Assembly: GCF_001641265.1 (NCBI RefSeq)
Contig: NW_020167556.1
Span: forward strand, 79,393-143,392
From: Pseudogymnoascus destructans
Lineage: Eukaryota; Ascomycota; Leotiomycetes; Thelebolales; Thelebolaceae
Direction: 5' to 3'
DNA: 64,000 nucleotides
Made by a program: the position numbers and the translations under genes. The notes below the pieces were generated by a model. It did no database searches. It was not told where the DNA came from and was given only the letters and a program-made list of their open reading frames with translations. Positions 9,320-19,575 of the stretch are shown in pieces; the first letter of the stretch is position 1, and each line of letters begins with the position of its first letter.

Positions 9320-10840
9320 TAATTAGCCCCGTGCAATTTCCACTACACGAACCGTATTTCGACTTAACACCAATCGAAGTAACACATACGAAAATTAACT
9401 AAATATATATAAAGAACGTATTATCTTAATTAAAAATAAATAGTTGACCAAACTTATTGCATAAACTTCTTTCAGCGCGCGACGAGTAGTAAGTACCTAT
9501 CCGAGAAAAAATTCACCGTGACATGGTGATTCACGATTACTAGTAATTCCTTCTTCATGTAGTCGAGTTACAGACTACAATCCGTATTATATCCTACTTT
9601 TGAGATTAGCTTAAATTCACATTTTCGCATCTCTTTGTATAGGGTTATGTGGCACGTCTATAGCCCACAACATTAAGGTCATGATGACTTGTCTTGGTCC
9701 CATATATCAACCAATATAATGGCGAACTGCTCTATAAAATACTATTTAAAAATAAAGCAAGGGTTTACGTTAATTTTATGGAACTAACCAAAATCTCACG
9801 ACATTAACTGAAGACAGCCGTGCAACGCTTGTAATAATTTTAACCAATTAAGATTAAAAATAATATGCAAATCGTGGTGAGGTTTTTCGTGGATTATCGA
9901 ATTAAATAACATACTTCACTACTGATTTCAGAAACGGCCTAATGATTTCAGTTTCTGCGTTGCCGCATTACTCTTAAGGTGAAATGCTTACACTTTCATT
10001 TATATGCTAAATTAATCTAGCATATGGCATTTAGAATTCTCTGCCTGGACTACTAGGGTATCTAATCCTGTTTGCTACCCAGGCCTTCGTACCTCAACGT
10101 CAGTTATTAGATAGAAGGTTGCTTTCGCCTTTACCAGTCTCTAAGGTATAATTAAATATAAACTCTCCACCATAAATACCTCCTTCTCCTATAAAACTCT
10201 AGTACTATCGTACCCTTTTTTGGGCTAATAATACCGTCTAGGTACCCTTTAAACCTATTAAAGATGAATAACACTTGTCTTTTACGTATTACCGCGACTG
10301 CTGGCACGTATTTTGGTCAAGACAAATAGATAAAAATTTGTCATAATCAATATTATATCTAGAACTTTATTCGACATAGTCGATGCTTACCTTTATTTTT
10401 AGGTTTCACAAGCCGAAGCTTTACGTTCTTCCAAATTGCTGGTTCAGCCTTTAGGCTATTGACCAATATTCCCCACTGCTGTACTATACGTATTGGGCTT
10501 TTTTCAGACCCAATGTGACCGATGGACCTCTCAGCCTCGATTACGGAATTTTAAGCTAGTTAAGCCATTACCTTAACTACTACCTATCCGAGATATTTAT
10601 TGTCATCTTAAAGCGGAAATTTACTTCCTTTCTTTATAAGGTATTTATTAGCCTTACTTTAAGGTAGCCAAAATATCATATACTCACCTGTACACCACTT
10701 TTAATTAAATAAATAGTTTTCCAGGCTTAACCTGAAGACTATTATATTATATTAAACGTACGATTAGCATGTGTCAAGCATTTGGACAGCGTTCATTCAG
10801 AGCCATCATCAAACTCAAATATATTCTATAATTGTATTAA
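9320..10840 (-). rRNA. rns: Mitochondrial small-subunit rRNA
   Basis: The 5' region reads GAGTTTGATGATGGCTCTGA with AACGCTGTCC following, near 10810. The 530-loop, the 790-loop (near 10060) and the decoding-site 3' region (ending GTGGAAATTGCACGG near 9330) are recognisable. At about 1.5 kb there is no room for an intron. Ends are estimated from conserved helices. It lies between trnY and the long atp6 spacer. Confidence 0.93.
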
Positions 10841-11466
10841 TAATTAATTAGTTAATTAAATATTAATACTACTAATGTGTATTTAACATTACAATAATTT
10901 AAGATCATCCCCGACAGAGCCTGGATTATAACCAGTTGTATTAATAACTTAATAATCTGATTCAGATTTTTAAGATATTACATTTAATGAAAATTGCACA
11001 TGATATACACTTTGTATTTATACAAATAAATCCTCTATTAAATTTAAATAATTCTTGTAGACTATATGTATAAATCTAAGAAAATCTAAAAATAAATAGA
11101 TATACAATTAAGCCAGTTTCTGTTTAATAATTAGTCTGTCTTAACTTTTAACTGTAGGCTTGTATTTTAACATAATACTACGTAATAAACAAGATAGACT
11201 TGCTTAAATGTATTTCATATACAAAATTTTGTATATTAAAAAATTTTTCTGTACTATACCAAAAACTTTAGCTTTAACACTTTATACCTGTATAAGTTTA
11301 ATAAACACTGGACTTTAACAAATCTATATGCAAATTTTATATTAATATAAGATTTATTCTTAATATACCTATTGATCTTAACCATACCTATGGTTAAACA
11401 TACGTATAAATACCTATCTAAAATTTAAAATAAAAAATCTAATCATAAAATTACAAAATTTTCATT

Positions 11467-11503
<37 letters not shown>

Positions 11504-11529
11504 AATTTATAATATAATATGTCTTACAC
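10841..11529. other. AT-rich spacer between rns and atp6, longest non-genic stretch
   Basis: Nearly 690 bases without a convincing gene. It contains a pure TA run of about 30 bases (11470-11500), whose length differs between passes. Several short inverted repeats are also present, such as the ATACAAAATTTTGTAT palindrome near 11220. It is a plausible site for replication or transcription control, but no fungal promoter motif can be assigned with confidence. Confidence 0.5.
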
Positions 11530-12312
11530 TTAATGTAAATCTAATCCATCTTTAATGTAACTACTTGTTAATACCACAAACACTTGAGCTTGTATAAAAG
11601 CAATACCCAATTCAAGACCACAGAAAGCAATTATAAACGCTAAAGGCATTAAACCTAAAAAGAAGAATATAAATCCTGAAGTCATGATATTATAAGTAAA
11701 TCCAGCTAAGATATGTAATAACATATGACCACTTAAGATATTAGCAGCTAATCTAAGCCCTAATGATACAGCTCTAGCTAAATAAGAAATAAATTCAATT
11801 AAAACTAATAAAGGTAATAAACCTAAAGGACAACCAGCTGGTACTAATAAAGAAAAGAACTCTAACCCGTGTTTTTGGAATCCTAATATAGTTGCACCTA
11901 AAACTATAGTAAAACTAAGTCCAAAAGTTAATACAAAATGACTAGTAGATGCAAAGCTATATGGAACTAAACCTATTAAATTATTAATTAAAATAAATAC
12001 AAATAAGGCATATATAAAAGGGAAATATAATTGACCTTTTACAGAGTTTATTTGATTTGTAACAATACTATGTATTGTTGCATATAATGTTTCTTGACTA
12101 ATTGATCAGCTATTACTTATAATTTTATTATAATTAGTAGCTAAAACACTACCACTTAAAATTATAAAAGTAGATATTAATAAATATAATCCTATATTTG
12201 TAATAGATATGTTAATATCTCCCAATATAGGGGCTTCCATACTTAGAAGGTTTCTTATTTCAAACTGATCAAGGGGACTAGCAATTTCTCTCAATATGTT
12301 TGAATGTGTCAT
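11530..12312 (-). CDS. atp6: ATP synthase subunit a (F0 subunit 6)
   Basis: A 260-residue proton-channel subunit of ATP synthase. The ATG at 12312 opens MTHSNILREI. A TGA tryptophan follows residue 68. The conserved GLRLAANILSGHMLLHIL segment contains the essential channel arginine. The stop is TAA after DGLDLH. There is no intron. It lies between trnR(ucu) and the rns spacer, the common ascomycete atp6-rns order. Identical in both passes. Confidence 0.97.
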
Positions 12313-12450
12313 TATTTTTATTATCTCCTTATTTTTATTGTCTTTTTTTTCGCATACTTAAAAGGATTTATATTATACCCTTTAAGTATATAAGGATTTA
12401 AATTCCTTTTCTAGTTTAACATAGTTTAAATAAACTAATTATAAACCTTA

Positions 12451-12521
12451 ATTCTTATCTAAGATTCGAACTTAGATCTAGATATTAGAAGTATCCTGCT
12501 CTACCATTGAGCTAATAAGAG
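12451..12521 (-). tRNA. trnR: tRNA-Arg (UCU)
   Basis: Anticodon stem GGATA/TATCT encloses CTTCTAA, and the T-arm CTAAG/CTTAG is perfect. The acceptor has a C-A mismatch at its first pair. Confidence 0.87.
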
Positions 12522-12551
12522 TATGGTTTACTTAAAGTTATATTAAAAAAA

Positions 12552-13655
12552 CTAAAGTAAAGGAATATTACTTGGTATTATATCAAAGCTATATAATATA
12601 CAAGGAACTAAAACGACAAAAGCAATAACTATAGGTAATAAAATTATTCAACAAAATGTCATTAATTGATCAAAACGTATTCTAGGGAAAGAAGCTCTAG
12701 CCCATATAAATACAAAAGTCATGATACAAGTTTTTAATCCTAAACTTAGACCATAATATAATCCTTCAGTTAAAGGGTTATAGTAATATTCAGGACCTAA
12801 CACTTTATAATGTAAAGTTTCTTCTACATAGTAATCAAAATCTATAAACTGGAATAAACCAAATATAGAAAAAGGTAAAATATCGTATAAATATCCACCT
12901 AAAAACAATATACTAGTTAAAACACAAATTAGAACAATACTAGAGTATTCGGCTAAAAAGAAAAATACAAATATAACTGCAGCGTGCTCTGTCATAAATC
13001 CACTAACTAGTTCAGATTCAGCTTCAGCTAAATCAAAAGGGGCTCTATTAGTTTCTGCTATAGATCCTATTAAGAAGATTATAAATATGGGGAACAAAGG
13101 TATTATAAATCAAACGGCTCTTTGAGCTTCTACATTTACTGTAAGATTTAAACTACCTGTTAACATAATTACTAAAAGAATAGCTGAACTTAATATTAGT
13201 TCATAACTTATTAATTGAGCTGTACTTCTAAGTGAACCTAAAAAGGCATATTTACTATTTGCACTTCATCCTGCTAATAATATACCATATGTAGCTAAAG
13301 ATGAAACAGCTAACATATATAATATACCTAAATTAAGATCACTTATAGCTAAACCAGGTCCATATGGTACTACAGCATAACCTAGCAGTGCAAATATTAA
13401 AGTTATAATTGGACCAAGGAAAAATAACACAAAATTAGCTTGTGTAGGTGATACATATTCTTTTAACAATAGTTTTAAGGCATCCGCGAATGCTTGTAAT
13501 AAACCATAGTAACCCACTGTATTCGGCCCTAATCTTCTTTGCATGCTAGCTAATCCTTTTCTTTCGGCTACTGTTAAATAAGCTACAGTTAATAACACAG
13601 GCACAGTAACTAATAGCACTTCTACTATAGATATTAAGGTGGGTAAGTATATCAT
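12552..13655 (-). CDS. nad1: NADH dehydrogenase subunit 1
   Basis: A 367-residue complex I subunit at the quinone-site end of the membrane arm. The ATG at 13655 opens [29 protein letters not shown] and the [20 protein letters not shown] loop are invariant family motifs. TGA codons encode tryptophan at three or more positions, so the gene splits under the standard code. It ends TAG at 12552. No intron. Intact in both passes. Confidence 0.97.
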
Positions 13656-13769
13656 TTTTTTTTTTTTATAAAAACTTTTATTACTAATAATTCATATTAA
13701 TACCTAATACAATATAATGCAATAAAATTTATTTAGATATATTAGAAAGTAAAAATAAATTTAAATTTA

Positions 13770-13797
13770 AATTTAAATCAAATTTTGATTTAAATTA
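13770..13797. repeat. AT-rich inverted repeat between nad1 and the atp9 relic
   Basis: AATTTAAATCAAA is followed directly by TTTTGATTTAAATT, giving a near-perfect palindrome upstream of nad1 on its coding strand. It could form a cruciform or an RNA hairpin. Confidence 0.6.
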
Positions 13798-13929
13798 AAT
13801 TCTATTCCATATTATTACCAGAACAAATATAACAATACAATAATAAAAATAAATATTTATTTAACTTAACAGTAAAAGCTCAGATAATTTATAAATACAT
13901 ATACAAACATTATCAATATAAAATTTATA

Positions 13930-14135
13930 TGCATAAGTATACCATTAAAGCAAATAAAACACGAACTTTAAAGAAGATGGTACCAAAAATAGTATATGAA
14001 AAAGTAGATCTCTAATTGTAAGATTTCTAGCTACACCTAAGATAAATGCACCTAATATTACTCCAATAATTAGTATATACTATAATTCCTGTAGTGACTA
14101 AATATTTTTATAAAAATTTTGCGACTTATTATATT
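13930..14135 (-). pseudogene. atp9: Relic of ATP synthase subunit c (atp9), several frameshifts
   Basis: On the minus strand between trnC and nad1, three frames in order give fragments of subunit c. KYLVTTGI lies near 14100. IGVILGAFILGVARN then follows near 14040-14065 and matches the family core GALILGVARNPSLR. LFALMVYL lies near 13945 and matches the C-terminal GLFALMMAFL. The essential mid-helix acidic residue region is garbled. There is no ATG and at least two frame changes. The same breaks occur in both passes, so this is decay and not sequencing error. Subunit c is presumably nuclear-encoded here (inference). Confidence 0.85.
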
Positions 14136-14159
14136 TTTATTTTAATTAGCTTTTAATTA

Positions 14160-14233
14160 TAGAGATATGGAAGAATCGAACCCCTTATTATAGATCTGCA
14201 ATCCAAATGCAAAACCATTTGCAACATATCTCT
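14160..14233 (-). tRNA. trnC: tRNA-Cys (GCA)
   Basis: Perfect acceptor AGAGATA/TATCTCT, T-loop TTCGATT, anticodon loop TTGCAGA. A degenerate relative lies upstream of cob at about 15833. Confidence 0.9.
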
Positions 14234-14429
14234 ACGTAAAAACGTATAAAAATATCTCTACATACTTATATATCTTTAAGATCAAAGTTTAACCTGTAAT
14301 ATGACAATGTTTGAAATAATATATTACTAATACACATGTAACTCTTAAGATATAAGTGCTAGTCTTTTAAATAACATTAAAAAAATCTATAATTATTTAT
14401 ATGTACATACTTTTTTTTTGTGTGTATAA

Positions 14430-15598
14430 CTAAGCCTTATGCGATTTAGTTATACTTAATTCCACTAATGTATTTTCTAATAAACTAACTAGAGGTACTA
14501 TTATTAAAAAGTGAGCAAAATAAATAACAGTACTTATTTGTCCAAATTCAATAAATGGAGATTCCACATGTTTAGCACCTAATACCAATAATATTAAGAA
14601 ATTAGCTATAAACATATAAAAAGCTATTTTACTTAAAGGTCTGAATTGTATACCTCTAGATCTACTTAAATCTGTGTAAGGCATAGCTAATAATATAAAA
14701 TAGCACCAAACATAGCAATAACACCTAATAATTTATTAGGAATAGATCTTAATATAGCATAGAAAGGTAATAAGTATCATTCAGGAACTATAGCAGGAGG
14801 AGTTTGCATAGGATTTGCTACAACATAGTTATCACTATCTCCTAAAACATTAGGCATAAAGAATACAAATACACTTAATACAATTATAAAGATAAATATA
14901 GTTATTAAATCTTTAAATAAAAAATAAGGAGCAAAAGCTAATCTATCAAAATTACCTGAAACACCTAATGGATTACCAGATCCAGCACTGTCATGAAGAG
15001 CAATTAAGTGCATTAGAGCTAATGCAGCTAAAACAAAAGGTAAAACAAAATGTAAAGCAAAAAATCTATTTAAAGTAGCGTTATTAACAGAAAAACCACC
15101 TCAAATAAATTCAACTATATCTTGTCCAACTCAAGGAATCGCACTCATAAGGTTTGTAATAACAGTCGCACCTCACAATGACATTTGGCCGTATGGTAAA
15201 ACATAACCTAAGAATCCTGTAGCCATCATTAACACAAAAATAATTACACCTAATGTTCAAACTAATGTTCTAGGTGCTCTGTAAGACCCGTAATATAAAC
15301 CTCTTCCTATGTGTAAATACACTAAAAAAAAGAAGGCTGAAGCTGTATTACTGTGTAAGTAACGTATTAATCAACCATTATTAACATCACGCATGATATG
15401 TTCTACTGAATTGAAAGCTTCTAATACACTAGGGTTGTAGTGCATTGCTAATGTAACTCCTGTTACTATTTGTACTATTAAACAAACGGCTAATAGAGAA
15501 CCAAAGTTTCACAGATAGCTAATATTACTAGGTTGTGGTGAATCTATTAAATATGAATTAACCAATTTTAACAAAGGATGATTTTTAAAAATTCTCAT
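14430..15598 (-). CDS. cob: Cytochrome b, one base lost in this pass
   Basis: First-pass copy of the complex III core subunit. It starts [20 protein letters not shown] at 15598 and ends HKA-TAA at 14430. It is 1,169 bases, one short of a whole frame. The missing A lies in the run near 14700 (TATAAAATAGC here, TATAAAAATAGC in the second pass). The intact copy is 46604-47773. Confidence 0.96.
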
Positions 15599-15655
15599 TT
15601 TATATACAGATAACATTAAATACTTATTTTTTAGAAATATAGATAACTTCTTATG

Positions 15656-15718
15656 TTAGTCCTTAACTAAAAACTAGGACTAGCTAAGTTAAATAACTAG
15701 GTAAGTACCGTCTTACCC
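15656..15718 (-). promoter_or_regulatory. Two hairpins in the cob 5' leader
   Basis: TAGTCC/GGACTA (15657-15682) and GGTAAG/CTTACC around TACCGT (15700-15717) sit 60-120 bases upstream of the cob ATG. They may be processing or leader structures. The function is inferred. Confidence 0.45.
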
Positions 15719-15832
15719 TATTTTAATTCTCTAATGGTTTAGTTTAAACAATATAATATTTAAGGATGTAAAGTTTTTACAATTAAATTAATTTGTGAAA
15801 CTAAAACTTATACAAATTATTTTAACTATATA

Positions 15833-15902
15833 AAGTGTGGAAGAGTCGAACTTCCTTAATACATATAAATAATAAAAGCAGAACCATCTGCAACACGTGT
15901 AT
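15833..15902 (-). pseudogene. Degenerate trnC-like element
   Basis: The D-arm (TTGCAGATGGTTCTGC) and the T-arm (GGAAG/CTTCC around TTCGACT) align with trnC at 14160. The anticodon region is AT-rich, with no cysteine anticodon and poor pairing, and the acceptor pairs only partly. It is a likely tRNA pseudogene, or a structured leader element for cob or nad5 transcripts. Confidence 0.5.
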
Positions 15903-16013
15903 AACTTAAAGTACAACAGTGTCCATTAGTATTATATACTATATGGATACTATATATTTAATAATTATATATAAAGATAATATATAGGGTAGATATATTT
16001 CATCTTGATTAAC

Positions 16014-16030
16014 ACCACACATAATGTGGT
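16014..16030. other. Small perfect hairpin ACCACA/TGTGGT
   Basis: A six-pair stem with loop CATAA in the nad5-cob spacer, between the two tRNA-like elements. Confidence 0.4.
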
Positions 16031-16070
16031 AATTATTATAAGTATAGTTAACATTAAGACTATAATAAGA

Positions 16071-16141
16071 GAGCGAAAAAAAGATTTACACTTTTAACTG
16101 CTGATAGTTAATCAGCAATGTTATTATTACACCACTTCGCA
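16071..16141 (-). tRNA. tRNA-like element with anticodon AAC, related to the trnM at 9089
   Basis: Anticodon stem GCTGA/TCAGC closes the loop TTAACTA (AAC, valine codon GUU). The D-arm ATGTAATA-TAACAT pattern and the TGTAAAT T-loop resemble trnM at 9089-9159. Acceptor TGCGAAG/TTTCGCT pairs at six of seven positions. It is a folding tRNA of unclear identity. AAC is unusual in fungal mitochondria, where trnV is UAC. Confidence 0.5.
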
Positions 16142-16230
16142 TTAGTTTTATTAAGAAAATAAAATTTTAAAAACTTTTTTCTAATAATACTTAATAATAA
16201 AACCTTAAGTTAAATGTATTAAATTAAACA

Positions 16231-18191
16231 TTAACTTTTTATTGTACTAAATAAAGGTAAGAGAATTAATATAAGTAAACTAGAATCAAACATAGATAAA
16301 TAGGGAATTAATATATAAAATATAAATCCTATTAAGATGTATAAAGCATAACTAGTAATAACACCTGTATCTAAACTAGATATTTTTTTACTTAATTTTA
16401 CTAATCTTTTTCTAAACCATAAGGTCCCAATAGTTCTACACTACCTCTATCTAAAACTTTTGTAGTTTGACCTCCTAATTTTAATACAAACCCTGTTATA
16501 TATTTATTATATAAAAGTTCAATTAAAAAACGTTGGTTAAAGAAGCTAAAAATATTATAACCTAGTCTAGTTAATTTAAAATTAATTAAACTTAATGGTA
16601 AAAATTCAGATAAAATAATAGCTAAAAAACTAAGAGAAATAGTAAATATTAGAGGTAATAATTTAAAAAAAACAGGTACAGGCAAATTCTGTGTCTAGCA
16701 TAGTTTTCATGCATAGGATGTATAAATAAACTATTATCCATAAAAAATCCTGAACCTAAACCTATAAAAAGGTCTTTAGCTATATAACCAAAGAATATAG
16801 AAAATATGGCTAATATAATTAAAGGTAGACTCATAAAGATATCTCCTTCATGTGCGTGTTTATAACTAGTTAAAGGCCCATTCGGGTTAGTTAAGAAAGT
16901 TAAATATAAAACTTTAACCGAGTATAAAGTAGTAAACATTGCCCCTATAGTAGCAATAAAGTAAACAACTGTACTACTAAAATAGAATTGCCCATATGCA
17001 GATTCTAAAATAAAATTTACTATAAAACCCTGTCATAAAAGGGAATGCAACTAAACTAAGACTAGCTATCAGCATAACAGAATAAGTTAAAGGCAAGAAT
17101 GCTCTTAATCCTCCGTATTTTCTAAAATCCTGGTTATCAGATACAGCGTGAATTACAGCTCCCGCACCTAAAAATAACAGTGCTTTATAGAAAGCATGAT
17201 TAACTAAATGAAATAAAGCAAGATTGTATGAAGATAAACCTACTGCAATAACCATCATACCTAATTGACTCATAGTACTGTATGCAATAACTTTTTTAAT
17301 ATCTTGTTGGAATAGCCCAATAAGACTACTAAAAACAGTAGTTATTGCACCTAATCATAAACATAAAATTAAAACAGTTGAACTATATTCTATTAAAGGA
17401 CTTGTACGCATAAGTAAATATACACCAGCTGTAACCATTGTAGCAGCGTGTATTAAAGCACTAACTGGTGTAGGCCCTTCCATAGCCATAGGTAATCACA
17501 CATGTAACCCTATTTGAGAACTTTTAGCCATAGCTCCTATTAATAAACATACTCCTATAATTGTAACAATATTTTCATTAACAAAAGGAGCTAATGAGAA
17601 AACAGTGCTATAATCTATATTACCAAAAGATCATAATATAGCAAACATACCTATCATAAAAAAGGCATCCCCAACTCTATTAGTTAATAAAGCAGAGATA
17701 GAGCTTTGATTTGCTGCTATTCTAGTAAACCAGAAACTAACTAACAGATATGAGCAAATACCTACACCCTCTCACCCTACAAACATTAATAAAAAATTAT
17801 TAGCTGTAACTAGTATTACCATCATAAATGTAAATAAACTAAGATAGCTAAAAAATCTTTGATTGTGTGGGTCATGGCTCATGTACCCTATAGAGTATAC
17901 GTGCACTAAAGAAGAAACAATTAAAACAGGTATTAACATAGACACAGTTAAACTATCAAACTGAAAACCTCATAACACATTTAGTGATTCACTATCTATT
18001 CATCTGAAAAGATTTATAGATACAGGTATGTTATTTAATCCTACTTCAAAAAAGGCAACTGTTGCTAATAATGTTGTTAAAATTACACATAAAGATGTTA
18101 TTAACTGCGCCCCACTAACTCCAACTTTTCTACCAAAAAGCCCCGCAACTATTGACCCTAACAAAGGTAAAGTTATTATTGCTAAATACAT
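16231..18191 (-). CDS. nad5: NADH dehydrogenase subunit 5, frame broken by indels in this pass
   Basis: First-pass copy, 1,961 bases against 1,962 in the intact second pass (48408-50369). Several compensating gaps and extra bases fall between 16400 and 17030. The first base is shared with the nad4L stop. It has the antiporter-like complex I subunit sequence, including [20 protein letters not shown] and [20 protein letters not shown]. Confidence 0.95.
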
Positions 18192-18460
18192 TATTTATAC
18201 TCTATAGCTATACTTCCTCTTAATCTGTAAAAAGCTACTAGTATACCCAAACCTATCGCAGATTCTGCACCCGCTATTGCTATTATATATATAGCATAAG
18301 TTTGGCCTAATATATCATCAAAGCTAAGTGAACTTACCAATATTAAAAATGTAATAGATAGAAGCATTATCTCTATAGAAATAAGCATTAATATTATATT
18401 TTTTCTATTTAAAACGAAACCTAAAATCCCGATTAAAAAGAGTACTAGGGTTAAATTCAT
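18191..18460 (-). CDS. nad4L: NADH dehydrogenase subunit 4L
   Basis: An 89-residue complex I subunit with three membrane helices. It has the conserved glutamate-bearing [13 protein letters not shown] and the [13 protein letters not shown] motif. The stop TAA shares its last base with the nad5 ATG (TAATG), the one-base overlap typical of filamentous ascomycetes, which implies one transcript. Intact in both passes. Confidence 0.97.
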   Translation of the reverse strand: MNLTLVLFLIGILGFVLNRKNIILMLISIEIMLLSITFLILVSSLSFDDILGQTYAIYIIAIAGAESAIGLGILVAFYRLRGSIAIEYK

Positions 18461-18578
18461 TATATATTATTTATATTTAAATTATTGTTTTTAGTTTATT
18501 GTAACTAATATAGTTAAGGATGAAATACTTGAGACTATTATTATACTAATATAACCCCATAAACAATTTAATTTTCAG

Positions 18579-18609
18579 GGTTTAACATAAGCTAATGCTT
18601 ATGTTAACC
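18579..18609 (-). promoter_or_regulatory. Strong hairpin between atp8 and nad4L
   Basis: GGTTTAACATAAGC pairs with GCTTATGTTAACC over 13 pairs with one bulge and loop TAAT. It lies between the atp8 stop and the nad4L start on the coding strand. It may be an RNA processing or stability element; function is inferred from position. Confidence 0.55.
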
Positions 18610-18628
18610 TTTATATCATAGAATTATT

Positions 18629-18775
18629 TTATAATTTACTTATAAAAACACGGCTTAAGAATAGACGCACAAACCTTGGTAATATATATTTAGAAAATAC
18701 ATATATCATTGTTACTAATATAACAAATGCAAAAGTTACTTGATTAATAAAATAAAAAGGAACTAACTGTGGCAT
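18629..18775 (-). CDS. atp8: ATP synthase subunit 8
   Basis: A 48-residue peripheral F0 subunit, too short for common ORF cutoffs. It opens [12 protein letters not shown] at 18775, the hallmark N-terminus of fungal Atp8. One membrane helix ([20 protein letters not shown]) follows, then a basic tail ([15 protein letters not shown]) ending in TAA. It sits between orf120 and nad4L, away from atp6, whereas many relatives have atp8 beside atp6. Identical in both passes. Confidence 0.96.
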   Translation of the reverse strand: MPQLVPFYFINQVTFAFVILVTMIYVFSKYILPRFVRLFLSRVFISKL

Positions 18776-18786
18776 GGTATTTATGG

Positions 18787-18935
18787 AATTTGATAGATGT
18801 ATAGATAAGTAAAGACTTACTCACATCAGAACTTTTTGTAAAAGGTTTACGTGGAAAACATTGATGCAAAATAACCATTAAAAATAATTTTAATGTTTAT
18901 AAGACCCATTCAATGCTTTAAATTTGGCTATTTCA
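18787..18935 (-). repeat. 149-bp direct repeat, copy A (3' end of orf120 plus downstream flank)
   Basis: Identical to 19268-19416. It spans the last 15 or so codons of orf120 and the flank up to 12 bases before atp8. Confidence 0.93.
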
Positions 18936-19252
18936 CTAGTCAATAGGCTACTATATGTAGGATCTTTAATTTTTAAAGAATTTTCTATATTTAAACCCTT
19001 ATTAAACAATTCATTTATAGAAGATCCATTATGAGTTATTAATCTGTCTATGACTCCTACTCTAGCACTAATTTTATTAGCGTATGAATCTGTCATACTT
19101 GAAGGTACATCGATAGACATGTTACCTTGAGCATCTGATACTACGTTAATACCAGTATCTAGAACAATTGCTTTAAACTGAGTGATGAAGACTTCCATTT
19201 GAGGAAGTAACCTGTTAATCTCTGTAACTATTGCATATAATTCTTCTTCCAT
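18890..19252 (-). CDS. Unidentified ORF of 120 residues (orf120), cassette-like
   Basis: Opens MEEELYAIVTEINRLLPQME and ends NGSYKH-TAA. The product is soluble and helix-prone, with a central INVVSDAQGNMSIDVP segment and no membrane span. From memory, short ORFs with a similar GNMSIDVP stretch occur in other ascomycete mitogenomes, but I cannot verify that here and know no function. Its final codons and downstream flank are repeated just upstream of its own start, so a 481-base unit seems to have been partly tandem-duplicated or inserted. Intact in both passes, which suggests it is not junk. Confidence 0.75.
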   Translation of the reverse strand: MEEELYAIVTEINRLLPQMEVFITQFKAIVLDTGINVVSDAQGNMSIDVPSSMTDSYANKISARVGVIDRLITHNGSSINELFNKGLNIENSLKIKDPTYSSLLTSEIAKFKALNGSYKH

Positions 19253-19267
19253 TGGATACTTATTTGA

Positions 19268-19416
19268 AATTTGATAGATGTATAGATAAGTAAAGACTTA
19301 CTCACATCAGAACTTTTTGTAAAAGGTTTACGTGGAAAACATTGATGCAAAATAACCATTAAAAATAATTTTAATGTTTATAAGACCCATTCAATGCTTT
19401 AAATTTGGCTATTTCA
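19268..19416 (-). repeat. 149-bp direct repeat, copy B (orphan orf120 3' end)
   Basis: Carries the orf120 terminal codons (IAKFKALNGSYKH and stop) plus flank, without the rest of the ORF. It lies 15 bases upstream of the orf120 ATG. Confidence 0.93.
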
Positions 19417-19575
19417 TTAATAAATTGGGATATATATTTTAACAACCCTAACGCCGTTAATGTTAGTTATAAAACAATGCTTTTAAACTGAAAGATATAG
19501 ATACCCGGTTAAAGTGTCAATATATGATACATCAAGAAGCTTGTTAGATTAATCAAAATAAACTTAAATTAAATT

